Source: Gammaproteobacteria bacterium HGW-Gammaproteobacteria-4
GTDB lineage: Bacteria > Pseudomonadota > Gammaproteobacteria > Xanthomonadales > Xanthomonadaceae
Direction of reading: 5' to 3'
Length of the DNA stretch: 50,803 nucleotides
Assembly (NCBI GenBank): GCA_002839995.1
Contig: PGZC01000009.1
Location: 1-50,803, forward strand
Positions 24,492 through 33,345 of this stretch are shown piece after piece. Position numbers and translations under genes: made by a program. The notes under the pieces are model-generated. The model searched no databases, was not told the DNA's origin, and was given only the letters and a program-made list of their open reading frames with translations. Position 1 is the first letter of the stretch. Each line of letters opens with the position of its first letter.

Positions 24492-25886
24492 TCAGCGAGC
24501 CCCGCGCCCGAACAACACCACCTCCACCGTTTGCAACATGATCATCACGTCGAACAGCAAGCCCTGGTTCTTGACGTAAAAAAGGTCGAATTTGAGTTTT
24601 TCCTCGGCATCGCGCACCGACGCGCCGTAGGGATAACGCAATTGCGCCCATCCGGTGAGGCCGGGCTTTACGCTGTGGCGGATATCGTAATAGCGGATTT
24701 CCTGATTGAGTTGATTGACGAACTGCGGGCGCTCGGGTCGCGGCCCGACGAAACTCATGTCGCCGCGCAGCACATTGAACAGTTGTGGCAACTCGTCGAG
24801 TCGAGTCAGACGGATAAAACGACCCACGCGCGTGGTGCGATCATCGTTCTTGGTAGCCCATCGCGCCTTGCCATCGCCTTCGGCATCGACGCGCATGCTG
24901 CGGAACTTGATGACATCGAAGGTGCGCCCACCTTGCCCGACCCGCGTCTGCGTGTAGAAGATCGGCGCACCGGATTCCAACCACACCGCCAACGCCACCA
25001 GCAGCATGAACGGCCATGCCACCAGCAGCAACGCAACTGCAGCAACCAGATCGAAGAAACGCTTGCTCAAGCGCCGCATCGCGGATTGATCGAAGCCTCC
25101 GGAGAATACGAGCCACGACGGATCGACCACGTCGAGTTTGACCATTCCCGCCTCGCGTTCGAAAAACGTCGAGAGATCGGTCATGGTGATGCCGCGCTGC
25201 ACGCAAGCCAGCATGTCCGACATCGGCAAGCCGCCGCGGCGCTCGTCCGGTGCCACCACGATTTCGTCGATCTGCATCGACAACGCATAATCGACCAATG
25301 CCAAGCCCGGGCGAACGACTACCGCCTCCGGCACGATCACCGTCTGCCCTGGTAGCGGCACGAAACCGACCAGCACGAACGACTGGCGGTCTGCCCGCCG
25401 CCGCATGCGTTGGTGGAGCAAATCGGCGTTTGCGCCGGCACCAAGCACCAGCACCCTTTGTTTGAACAGGTCGGCGCTGAATACGTGCTCGGAAAGCACG
25501 CGCACAACGATGACGCCAACCAATGACAGAATGAGCGCGATCAGCAGGACACCGCGCCCGATATAGGTTTGCGGGACAAGATAGAACAGCACCAGCAGCG
25601 CGACGCCACCGAAAGCGAACGATAGCAGCAGGCGCAGGAACGTCTCCATCCGGTTGCGACGCACGTTGACCTGATACAGGCCGAACGCAGCCATCGACAG
25701 CGTGATCGCGATGGCGACCAGAAATGTGCGAACCGGCGCGGTTTCGGCAAACAGGCGGTACGACTCACTGTCGCCCACGAACCGGATCCACGCGGCAGCG
25801 CACACTGCAAAGAACAACACGACCATCTCCGCCACCCACAGGCCGAACAGCGCGCGTCCTTTCTGACTGCGTAATGCGATGCTCAT
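24492..25886 (-). CDS. EpsB-type polyprenyl-phosphate sugar-1-phosphate transferase
   Basis: 464 residues from the ATG at 25886, which has GGAGGATA upstream. The N-terminal half has four to five transmembrane helices and a NAD-binding-like domain (VLVLGAGANADLL). The C-terminal ~190 residues are the bacterial sugar transferase domain: KRFFDLVAAVALLLVAWPFM, IFYTQTRVGQGGRTF, KFRSMR, LDELPQLFNVLRGDMSFVGP and PGLTGWAQ. This enzyme class starts exopolysaccharide assembly by moving a sugar-1-phosphate to undecaprenyl phosphate. Its length and architecture match the EpsB subfamily linked to exosortase/PEP-CTERM loci. It may belong with the flippase and glycosyltransferase of the left-hand operon. 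Confidence 0.92.
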   Translation of the reverse strand: MSIALRSQKGRALFGLWVAEMVVLFFAVCAAAWIRFVGDSESYRLFAETAPVRTFLVAIAITLSMAAFGLYQVNVRRNRMETFLRLLLSFAFGGVALLVLFYLVPQTYIGRGVLLIALILSLVGVIVVRVLSEHVFSADLFKQRVLVLGAGANADLLHQRMRRRADRQSFVLVGFVPLPGQTVIVPEAVVVRPGLALVDYALSMQIDEIVVAPDERRGGLPMSDMLACVQRGITMTDLSTFFEREAGMVKLDVVDPSWLVFSGGFDQSAMRRLSKRFFDLVAAVALLLVAWPFMLLVALAVWLESGAPIFYTQTRVGQGGRTFDVIKFRSMRVDAEGDGKARWATKNDDRTTRVGRFIRLTRLDELPQLFNVLRGDMSFVGPRPERPQFVNQLNQEIRYYDIRHSVKPGLTGWAQLRYPYGASVRDAEEKLKFDLFYVKNQGLLFDVMIMLQTVEVVLFGRGAR

Positions 25887-26228
25887 GACCCTATCCTCCA
25901 CATGCTGCGGCGCCGGCCGGAACTGCCGGATTGAGGAGCCCTCCCCAGCACCGGTGTCCAGGCGCAATGCATCATGGGAAGCGCAGACGCCTGCAAGTCG
26001 AATCGACCCGCATCGTTGATGATGATGTGCACGTACTCACCCTGTAACTTTCGATCTGTAGCTTCGGCCGGGCAGTCCGCGCTGCGGTGTAACGGCAGAC
26101 GCGCTATCCAGCCCCCTGTCACGAATAGGTTCCCGGAACGATGGCAGCGCGTTTTTCCGGCAATTCACGCTCCACGGTGCTCTCAGTTGAACGTGAAGCC
26201 CATCACACTCCGGCCACGCTGCAGCGCG
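25887..26228. other. 342 bp intergenic region with no recognised gene
   Basis: Lies between the sugar transferase start and the phosphopantetheinyl transferase stop, both on the minus strand. Reading frames here (such as a 79-codon minus frame at 25883-26122) show no recognisable protein features. It probably holds the promoter and 5' leader of the sugar transferase gene. A GATGATGATG tract occurs near 26018, but I see no clear promoter or terminator. Confidence 0.4.
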
Positions 26229-26987
26229 TTAGGCTGGCTCCAGCCAGGACCACTCCAAGGCCACGTCCGGCGCCATGGCGAGCGAGACGCACCATCCATA
26301 AACTTCCTTAATATCGGTAATTTGCAAGTCATATTTGATGTTATTTGTGAAAACAACAGGCGCGTCGGCAGGCGCTTCAAATGCCGACATGTCCCACGCC
26401 AGCCCTACCCCAACCGCCTTCAGCCACGCTTCCTTGCGCACCCATAGGCGCAGCAACGCCGACTCGCGAGTCTGATGGGGCAACGCGGCCAGCACCTGCA
26501 GTTCGGCCGGGTGGCAGATGCGCTCGGCCAGATCCAGCATGCCGTGCGCCCGACTCGCGGGCTCGATATCCACGCCGATCACGCCTGCTACGCTCAGTGC
26601 GATGGCAATGGCGCTGCCGCTATGGCTCAGACTGGTATGCAATGGCGTTCCGGGGACCTGGGGGCAACCGCGTTCGTCGCGTATCAGCGGCACCGCGGCC
26701 GGCTCGCACCGCAAACAGGCAGCGAGCCACAAACGATGCACGGCGTAGGCGAGCGTCAGCATTTCGCGATCGCGAACGAAGCGTTTGCGCGCTACCCGTG
26801 CCGATTCTTCGGCATCGAGCAACGACGCCGCCGCCGGCAGCGCCGCGCGCCAGCGAGCGACCTCGATCAACAGCACGCGTGCCTTGGGAACCGGGGGGCC
26901 CGATCCGCCGTTGGCCGGAAAGCCGACCGTCGACGAACCTATCCGCGCGACAAGGGCATCGACTGAGGCTGTTTCTAACGTCCGCAT
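26229..26987 (-). CDS. Sfp-type 4'-phosphopantetheinyl transferase
   Basis: 252 residues. The family's magnesium-binding acidic residues are D140 and E142 in IGVDIEP, and the second motif is WVRKEAWLKAVG at 182-193 with E186 and K190. SLSHSG at 119-124 is the usual upstream CoA-contact motif. The enzyme adds the phosphopantetheine arm to carrier domains, and five complete carrier domains in this window would need it. It is transcribed divergently from the A-T-TE gene, 200 bp apart. The first ~30 residues look non-conserved, so a later start is possible, but no better ribosome site was seen. Confidence 0.95.
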   Translation of the reverse strand: MRTLETASVDALVARIGSSTVGFPANGGSGPPVPKARVLLIEVARWRAALPAAASLLDAEESARVARKRFVRDREMLTLAYAVHRLWLAACLRCEPAAVPLIRDERGCPQVPGTPLHTSLSHSGSAIAIALSVAGVIGVDIEPASRAHGMLDLAERICHPAELQVLAALPHQTRESALLRLWVRKEAWLKAVGVGLAWDMSAFEAPADAPVVFTNNIKYDLQITDIKEVYGWCVSLAMAPDVALEWSWLEPA

Positions 26988-27187
26988 CGTAGCCTCGGTC
27001 CTGTGTTCATTCGGGTCGCAACTGTTGTCCGCAATGGTGCCGCGATGACGTTACTGCGCATACAACACCTGATTGGCGAGCCACAACACTGGATACGCAA
27101 ACGGCCGGCAACACCGGCAAAAGCCCTGTCGCCTTGCCGCTGTGTCGCGCAGCAGGTTTCGAGAGGTTACCCAAGGTACTCAAGCCC
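26988..27187. promoter_or_regulatory. Divergent promoter region, PPTase / A-T-TE
   Basis: Two hundred bases between divergent starts must contain promoters in both directions. No -35/-10 pair with convincing spacing could be picked out. The ribosome site of the plus-strand gene is weak, with AAGG about 15 bases from the ATG. Confidence 0.35.
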
Positions 27188-30010
27188 ATGAACCGGTCCG
27201 ATCCATCATTTCGACTTGACCACGAATTCGAGCAGCAGGCGCGACGAACCCCCGCAGCCACCGCGTTGCATTTTGACGGCGCGTCGATCACGTTTGCAGA
27301 ACTCAAGGCACGTGCTGACCGCGTCCTGACATCGCTTCGTGCCTTGGGGATTCAGGATGGGAGTTGTATCGGCGTGCACATGGAGCGTTCCATGGATTAT
27401 GTCGTCAGCGTTCTCGCAATCCTGAAAGCGAACAGTGCCGCAGTCCCCCTGCCCCCGTCCTATCCCGAATCGCGCCTGCGGGAAATCGTCTCGTTTGCCG
27501 CACTTGACGCTGTCATCGCGGGTGACCGGGCACTGCTTGGCCCGCGATTTGCGGGCACGGCCATTGCGTACTCCGAAGCCATGCGGGGCGTTGCAGCACC
27601 CACATCCATGCCCAATCCACCCGGCGACCCCGACCAGACGGCATTCGTCCTGTGCTCATCGGGTTCCACCGGTGCGCCGAAGTTGATCGCTCGCAGCCAT
27701 CGCTCGTTTTTCCATCGGCTGCGTTGGACGTGGGACGACCACCCGTATGCAAGCGATGAAGTGTGCTGCCAAAAGTCCCATATGGCGACAACCCACGCTG
27801 TTTACGAACTATTCGAACCGTTGCTCCGCGGCATCCCGATACACGTGATCGCGGACGAGCAGGTCAAGCGTCTCGATCCGCTCTGGAATACGATCCACAC
27901 GCAAGCGATCTCGCGATTGCTGATTGTGCCTTCGCTGTTGCAGGCATCGCTGGACATGCCCGGGTTCGCGGCTCCGCCGCTGAAGACACTGGTGCTCATG
28001 GGCGAACACGTAACGACGAAACTGGCTGCAGCGGCGATCGCCGCATTCCCCGAGCACACGGAAATATTCTCCATTTACGGCAGCACCGAGGCTAGTTCGA
28101 CTTTCGTATGCGACATCCGCCGGCAGTTTCGAGCAGGTCAGGAATTGCCGCTCGGGAAGCCGATCGCAGCGGACGTGCGCGCCTTCGTGCTGGGTACTGA
28201 TTTGGCGCCGGTGAGCGCAGGCGAAACCGGGATACTGCATGTCGCCGGATCGCCGCTGTTTACGGAATACTTCAGGGACGCCGGGTCGACCGCCGCCGCG
28301 TTCACCACGTTACCTGCGACCGGCGAGACGCTGTACAACACGCACGATCAGGTATTGCAAACGACGGACGGCAATCTGCATTTCGTCGGTCGCATCGACG
28401 ACACCGTCAAGATCAGGGGCTTTCGCGTCGATTTGAAGGAAGTGGAGAAAGCGCTGCTGCTTCATCCGGACGTTCGCCAGTCCACCGTCATCGCCAGCAG
28501 CGACAAACCCGGGCAGGCGATGCTGCTGGCATTCGTGGTTCCGGAGTCGGTCGCACAGCCGGAGCTTCGCCACCTGTTGCAGCAACATTTGCCAAGCCAC
28601 ATGATTCCCTCGATGATCGTTGCCATGCCTGCGTTGCCCCTCACGGCCAGCGGCAAGATCGATCGACAGCGTCTGCTTGCCGAGCATGCCCATCGTGTCG
28701 CGAATGGTGCCGGCGCGTTCGCGTCGGACACAGCGCGACGCGTTGCCGAGATATGGAAGCAAGTACTCCGATGCACGGATATCGGCCCCGACAGCAGCTT
28801 TTTCGAGATCGGGGGCAACTCACTGAATGAATTCGCCGCCGTACACCGTCTGCGCAATGCGTTCGGCCTGGATCGACACCAGCTTCCGGAAGTCAGCATC
28901 CATCAGTTTCAGACCGTGGCCGCGCTGGCCGCCTGTATCGACGCTATCGACAAGGGCACGCCGCCGGCAATATCCCCAGGCAACGCGATACTGCGCTCAT
29001 TGAAGCAGGGCGATCAAACACTCCCACCCTTGTTCGCCATTGCTTCCGCCGGCGGTACGCTTGGCGCCTACGACAAGCTCGTGCGAATGATCGAGATTCG
29101 GCGCGAAATCATCGGCGTGTGCGATCCGTTCTTGTGGGATGCGAGGGATCCCACCGCGAATTTCCAGAGTTGGGTCGCGCTCTATGTCAAAGCGATCCGC
29201 GAACGGCAATCCCACGGTCCGTACTATCTGCTGGCGTACTCGTCCGCCGGGGCATTCGGTTGTGAGATAGCCCAACATCTGCGTCGCAGCGGCGAAGAGG
29301 TGGCCCTTCTGGCCTTGATCGATCCATTGGCAATGGATCGATCAAGCAAGCGTCGCTTCGGCTACTGGGCATTGCAGGCGAGATTCATGAGCAGGTTGCC
29401 AGCCCGGGCCGTCATGTTGGCGGGGCGGTGGTTGCGCCTGGCGGTGCCGCGCCGGCTGCGCGACAGTGGTCGATCAGGCACCGTGGATGACCCTGGCTTG
29501 AGCCCGGAGCAGTTTGCACAAGCTGCCACGCTCTCACTGACCAGCAAGGAGCATATGCTCGCGCTGTCGGTGCTGCTGGAACTCAACACCGGCCTTCCGT
29601 TTGCCTTGAGTGCCAGCGATCTGTCGCAAGTCGCGCCTGCCAACTATCTGGACAGGCTGCTTGAGCGGGCAAGGAATGCCGCACCGGAAGTCGACCGTGA
29701 AATGATCAAGAACATCGCGGTGCAGTACAACCTGCAGGTACATGCGCACCATCGCTACCGTTTGCGGCGTTATGACGCCAAGGTGGTGATCTTCGACACC
29801 AGGGGGCCTTGCAGCGGGCTTCTTGCCGCCCAATTCAGACCGTATGTCGACGACCTCGACGTGCGAGAGATTGCATTGGGCACGCCATCGGCGCGGACGC
29901 TGGCGCTTGCCGGAATTTTTCCGGAAAACATCCGTTCCCATTATCTGAGCATGCGCGACGAGACCTTTGTCCACACGTTGGCCGGCGAGCTGACAGGGCT
30001 GTTGTCGTGA
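27188..30010 (+). CDS. Free-standing A-T-TE nonribosomal peptide synthetase-like enzyme
   Basis: 940 residues with adenylation (~10-500), carrier (~515-590, S545 in IGGNSLNEF) and thioesterase (~620-935, S685 in LAYSSAGAFG) domains but no condensation domain. The A3 loop reads SSGSTGAPKLIARSH. At the position of the pocket aspartate that holds the alpha-amino group, the segment reads MATTHAVYELFEP, so threonine replaces aspartate. This suggests a substrate without an alpha-amino group, such as an alpha-keto, hydroxy or other carboxylic acid. The A-T-TE layout is that of fungal quinone/furanone synthetases and of bacterial RalA, which dimerise arylpyruvates. It is coupled by a GTGA overlap to a ThDP enzyme gene. 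The start is chosen by domain extent; a TTG at 27134 is possible. Confidence 0.9.
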   Translation: MNRSDPSFRLDHEFEQQARRTPAATALHFDGASITFAELKARADRVLTSLRALGIQDGSCIGVHMERSMDYVVSVLAILKANSAAVPLPPSYPESRLREIVSFAALDAVIAGDRALLGPRFAGTAIAYSEAMRGVAAPTSMPNPPGDPDQTAFVLCSSGSTGAPKLIARSHRSFFHRLRWTWDDHPYASDEVCCQKSHMATTHAVYELFEPLLRGIPIHVIADEQVKRLDPLWNTIHTQAISRLLIVPSLLQASLDMPGFAAPPLKTLVLMGEHVTTKLAAAAIAAFPEHTEIFSIYGSTEASSTFVCDIRRQFRAGQELPLGKPIAADVRAFVLGTDLAPVSAGETGILHVAGSPLFTEYFRDAGSTAAAFTTLPATGETLYNTHDQVLQTTDGNLHFVGRIDDTVKIRGFRVDLKEVEKALLLHPDVRQSTVIASSDKPGQAMLLAFVVPESVAQPELRHLLQQHLPSHMIPSMIVAMPALPLTASGKIDRQRLLAEHAHRVANGAGAFASDTARRVAEIWKQVLRCTDIGPDSSFFEIGGNSLNEFAAVHRLRNAFGLDRHQLPEVSIHQFQTVAALAACIDAIDKGTPPAISPGNAILRSLKQGDQTLPPLFAIASAGGTLGAYDKLVRMIEIRREIIGVCDPFLWDARDPTANFQSWVALYVKAIRERQSHGPYYLLAYSSAGAFGCEIAQHLRRSGEEVALLALIDPLAMDRSSKRRFGYWALQARFMSRLPARAVMLAGRWLRLAVPRRLRDSGRSGTVDDPGLSPEQFAQAATLSLTSKEHMLALSVLLELNTGLPFALSASDLSQVAPANYLDRLLERARNAAPEVDREMIKNIAVQYNLQVHAHHRYRLRRYDAKVVIFDTRGPCSGLLAAQFRPYVDDLDVREIALGTPSARTLALAGIFPENIRSHYLSMRDETFVHTLAGELTGLLS

Positions 30011-31722
30011 CCGGGTACGACCTGCTCTGTCGCGCCCTCGAAGCCCTTGCTGTCGATACCGTATTCGGGTTGCCTGGCAGCCAAAATACGGCGTTTTTCG
30101 AAGCGTTGCGCACGTCGAAGCTGCGCACGGTGGTTCCCGCCCACGAACTCGCTGCCGCTTTCATGGCAATCGGTCTGAGCCGCGCCTCGGGCAAGGCCGG
30201 GGTGATCACCACCATCCCCGGCCCCGGCCTCACCTACGCGATTACCGGTCTGGCCGAGGCACGGTTGGATTCGGTCCCGTTGATGTGCATCGTGCAGCGC
30301 GCTGCGCAATCGCCGGGCAATCGCTTCCAGTTGCAGGCTCTGGATCAGGCCGCACTGGCGAGCCCGGTAGTCAAGCAGGTCTTCCGGGTGAACACCTGCG
30401 CGGAGCTGGTTGCCACGATCGAGTCGGCGTACACCTGTGCCGTGAGCGGCGAACCCGGGCCGGTGTTGATCGAAGTCGATCATGTTGCGCTGTGCGAACA
30501 AGTGTCGCCACATCCGCAGCCTGTGGCGATACCCCGCCCACTACCGATTGAAGCCTCGCCCGCGGCGATGCAGGCCGTGATTGACCGCCTTGCGGCGGCG
30601 AACCGACCATTGCTGCTGCTCGGACAGGGGTGCAATAGCGCGAGCGCAGCCGTTCTGAGGCTCGCCGAGCAATTGCGCTGCCCGGTGCTCACCAGCACTT
30701 CCGGGCGCGGGGTCATCGCCGAAGATCACCCACTGTCGATCCGCTCGGATCTGTGTGACGTGCGCGACGTCAATGCCCTGATTGCGAATGCCGACATGGT
30801 GCTGGCGCTGGGGATCAAGTTTTCCCACAACGGTGCGCGCGGATTCCGGTTGCAGATACCGCAGGAGCGCCTGATTCACGTCGATGCCGCACCGGATGTG
30901 CTGGGTGCCAACTATCTGCCCGCCCTCGGCATTTGCGCGGATGTACCGTGTTTCCTCGCGCAATTGGCCGAGCACCTCTCCGACGGCGCACCGTTTTCCA
31001 CGCTTTGGACTGGCGCTGAGGTCAACGCATGGCGCGAACGGGTACGCATCGGGTACCCGACGGCAATCGAACCCAAAGTAGGTGGCGCCGATCCAGCTAC
31101 CGCGGCGAGATTCTTCGAAGTCATGAGAGATGTCTTGCCGCGCGAAAGTACCGTCGTCACCGATTCGGGGTGGCATCAGATGCTCCTGCGTCGGCATTTC
31201 CCCGTGCTCTCCTGCCGCGGCCTGATACTCCCGATCGATCTGCAGTCGATGGGCTTCGGCTTGCCGGCCGCTGTCGGCGCAAAGCTCGCGGCGCCGGCAA
31301 GGGCCGTCGTGCTCGTCACCGGCGATGGCAGTTTGCTGATGAGCGGGATGGCGCTGATGACCGCGGTTCGCCATCGGCTCGGCATTCCGGTCATCGTCTT
31401 CAACGACGGCCACTACGGGTTGATTCGAATCCAGCAGTTGCACGATCACGGGCACGAAGCCGGTGTCGCTTGCAACGGTCTTGATCTGGAGTCTTTTGCC
31501 GCAGCCGTTGGCGCGCGCTATGCGTTGGCGGGCCACGACATCCGCGTCCCTTTGCAGGCCGCGCTCGCAGCGCATGGCCCCACGGTGATCGAAGTGCGCG
31601 TGGGGGAGTCGATGGCCACCCGTCGCGCGTGGGCAAAAGCGGTTGCCCGCACAAGCGCCAGACAACTGCCGGGACAGCGAATCATCGGTTGGCTCAAGGG
31701 ATGGCTCAAGCGGCAGCGTTGA
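30007..31722 (+). CDS. Thiamine diphosphate-dependent acetolactate synthase/benzoylformate decarboxylase-like enzyme
   Basis: 571 residues; the GTG at 30007 overlaps the A-T-TE stop as GTGA. All three domains are present: the PYR domain with the ThDP-activating glutamate E47 in VPAHELAAAF, a central domain from ~190, and the PP domain with the GDG...N motif (TGDGSLLMSG, then FNDGHYG). It starts directly in the PYR domain with no leader. Members of this family decarboxylate 2-keto acids or join two carbonyl compounds into acyloins or acetohydroxy acids. Tight coupling to an adenylating enzyme with a non-amino-acid pocket suggests it makes or uses a keto acid for it, or acts on its product. Valine biosynthesis (ilvB) is less likely because there is no small-subunit gene nearby. 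Confidence 0.88.
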   Translation: MTGYDLLCRALEALAVDTVFGLPGSQNTAFFEALRTSKLRTVVPAHELAAAFMAIGLSRASGKAGVITTIPGPGLTYAITGLAEARLDSVPLMCIVQRAAQSPGNRFQLQALDQAALASPVVKQVFRVNTCAELVATIESAYTCAVSGEPGPVLIEVDHVALCEQVSPHPQPVAIPRPLPIEASPAAMQAVIDRLAAANRPLLLLGQGCNSASAAVLRLAEQLRCPVLTSTSGRGVIAEDHPLSIRSDLCDVRDVNALIANADMVLALGIKFSHNGARGFRLQIPQERLIHVDAAPDVLGANYLPALGICADVPCFLAQLAEHLSDGAPFSTLWTGAEVNAWRERVRIGYPTAIEPKVGGADPATAARFFEVMRDVLPRESTVVTDSGWHQMLLRRHFPVLSCRGLILPIDLQSMGFGLPAAVGAKLAAPARAVVLVTGDGSLLMSGMALMTAVRHRLGIPVIVFNDGHYGLIRIQQLHDHGHEAGVACNGLDLESFAAAVGARYALAGHDIRVPLQAALAAHGPTVIEVRVGESMATRRAWAKAVARTSARQLPGQRIIGWLKGWLKRQR

Positions 31723-31740
31723 TCGGGGTTTCCAGACGTG

Positions 31741-32871
31741 TCATTCCGGCACACGGGTATCGTGCACAAGCGCCTGGATGAATGCAGCGATCTCGACATC
31801 GGTCAGCGGTTCGAGGCCGACGTCGAACTCGGTATTGAGCAACTCGACCAATGCCTTCGCCCAAAGCGTATTCCAGACCAGCCCGGCATGGCCATCGGCC
31901 AGCACCGCGTTGCCGGGATCGTCGCCGCTCGTGTTGGTTACGTGCATACCGGCTATGGGTAGCGCCCGATATGCCGGAACTCCCTGCGCATCGCGGCCTC
32001 CCCAAAGCTTCCGAAACCACGCACGATCGTCGAAAAATGCGATGCGTGGGTCGTGCGATGCAATCGAGCGCAACGCATCGTCGAAACTGTCGAGTCCAAC
32101 GTCGATATTGGCGATCTCTGCTGCTGTCTGCCAACGATCGAGATATTTCGTCCAATGCGACTCATCGAATATCCCGACCAGCACGATGCGCAAATGCGGT
32201 TGCAGTGCATGGATGCGCGTCACTGTGGTGCGAATCCCGGAAACGCAGGCATCGATCATGGCAGTCACCTCGGGCGCCGATGGATCGCGCGCGAGCCTGT
32301 CGAGGCTGGCAGCGGTGGCAAAGGTATTCACCCCGATCCGGATGACGACGATCCCCTGCCGCCAACGGCCCATGTCCTCATGGATAACATCCAGCAGGCT
32401 GTCGACCTCGCGCCAGCCGCCGAGCAAATCGCCGCAAGTGGCGCCGGATACGGCGAAGTTGAACCGATAATCGCGCTTGCGCGGCTTGCGCACTTTGATG
32501 CCGAACAGTGCAATCGCCCTCGGCACCAGGTCGGGCTGTCCCCACACCCCCCATCGGCCGAGGTCGATGCGCTCGCCGCGCAGACGTGCCAACACTTCGG
32601 TCCACTGCAAGGTGATTGGTCGAAACGTGCCGCCGCGCGCCGGCGTCGATTCCGGAAAGCTGATCGTGTCCTGATAGGAATGACTATCGGAGTCGCCCAG
32701 GACAGCCAGCGGAATCGTGTGCGTACGCGTTATCATGGCAATGGAGCCGCTTTCAAGGTGGTTCGTGTAGACGATTGCCGCCGCCGCAACCGCAGCAAAG
32801 GCACATGCCGCGATGACAATCAGTCTCGCGTGTCGTGGCTCGATCTGTCGATGTAATGGTTTTTTCGACAT
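31741..32871 (-). CDS. Membrane-anchored SGNH/GDSL hydrolase-like protein
   Basis: 376 residues. A hydrophobic segment at ~16-36 (RLIVIAACAFAAVAAAAIVY) should act as an uncleaved anchor, placing the rest in the periplasm. Block I is AVLGDSDSHSYQD, a glycine block is SGATCGDLL, and the C-terminal DGHAGLVWN supplies the Asp-His pair. Block III reads RIGVNTF where GxND is usual, so the oxyanion asparagine is kept but shifted in context. This family includes esterases and polysaccharide O-acetyl/deacetylases, so it could trim a surface glycan or release an ester-linked product. It converges with the ThDP gene, 18 bp apart. Confidence 0.65.
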   Translation of the reverse strand: MSKKPLHRQIEPRHARLIVIAACAFAAVAAAAIVYTNHLESGSIAMITRTHTIPLAVLGDSDSHSYQDTISFPESTPARGGTFRPITLQWTEVLARLRGERIDLGRWGVWGQPDLVPRAIALFGIKVRKPRKRDYRFNFAVSGATCGDLLGGWREVDSLLDVIHEDMGRWRQGIVVIRIGVNTFATAASLDRLARDPSAPEVTAMIDACVSGIRTTVTRIHALQPHLRIVLVGIFDESHWTKYLDRWQTAAEIANIDVGLDSFDDALRSIASHDPRIAFFDDRAWFRKLWGGRDAQGVPAYRALPIAGMHVTNTSGDDPGNAVLADGHAGLVWNTLWAKALVELLNTEFDVGLEPLTDVEIAAFIQALVHDTRVPE

Positions 32872-32934
32872 CCCGGAAATTCAGCCTGAAACGCAGTTTG
32901 TGACCCCGTTGTGCACAATGCACCTGAAGTTCAG

Positions 32935-33345
32935 TCACGGCCACTCGATCGGCCCGCGCAACCAATACGCGATACGCGCACCCAACCACACCAGGGCAAA
33001 GCCGCCGAGCAAGGTGGCGGCGAGGTAGCCGCCCAGATCGAGCAGACGTGCGCTGCGGCTGAGCAACAGGGTTTCGATCATCAGTGCCGAAAACGTGGTC
33101 AGGCCACCGAGCAACCCGACGATCAACAACGCCCGCCAGTACAACGCACTGGGCCCGCGCGCTTCGAGCCATACCACCAGGAATCCGGCAAGCAGTGCGC
33201 CAATCAGATTGGCGGCAAGCGTGCCCCACGGCAAGGCATTGCCTTCGTGGCGCAGCAACCAGCCGCTGAGCAGGAAGCGACCCGCGGCGCCGACCGCGCC
33301 GCCGGCCATCACCAGAGCCAACTGCTGCCACCACGATGCGATCAT
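32935..33345 (-). CDS. crcB: Fluoride channel CrcB/FluC
   Basis: 136 residues with four transmembrane helices. Family motifs are visible: GGAVGAAGRFLLSG at the N terminus, WGTLAANLIGALLAG, and GLLGGLTTFSAL in helix 3. The protein forms dimeric fluoride export channels in the inner membrane. Its ATG overlaps the rarA stop as ATGA, so it is translated with rarA. No fluoride riboswitch can lie directly upstream, because that DNA is the 3' end of rarA. Confidence 0.93.
   Translation of the reverse strand: MIASWWQQLALVMAGGAVGAAGRFLLSGWLLRHEGNALPWGTLAANLIGALLAGFLVVWLEARGPSALYWRALLIVGLLGGLTTFSALMIETLLLSRSARLLDLGGYLAATLLGGFALVWLGARIAYWLRGPIEWP

Noticed and set aside
23832-25355. 507-codon plus-strand frame crossing the J-domain gene and the sugar transferase
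   Set aside because: It overlaps two genes with clear motifs on other frames and spans their convergent gap.
30007-31722. Catabolic or biosynthetic acetolactate synthase (ilvB/alsS)
   Set aside because: No ilvN/ilvH small subunit or ilvC nearby, and the gene is coupled to an A-T-TE enzyme, so a specialised role is favoured.
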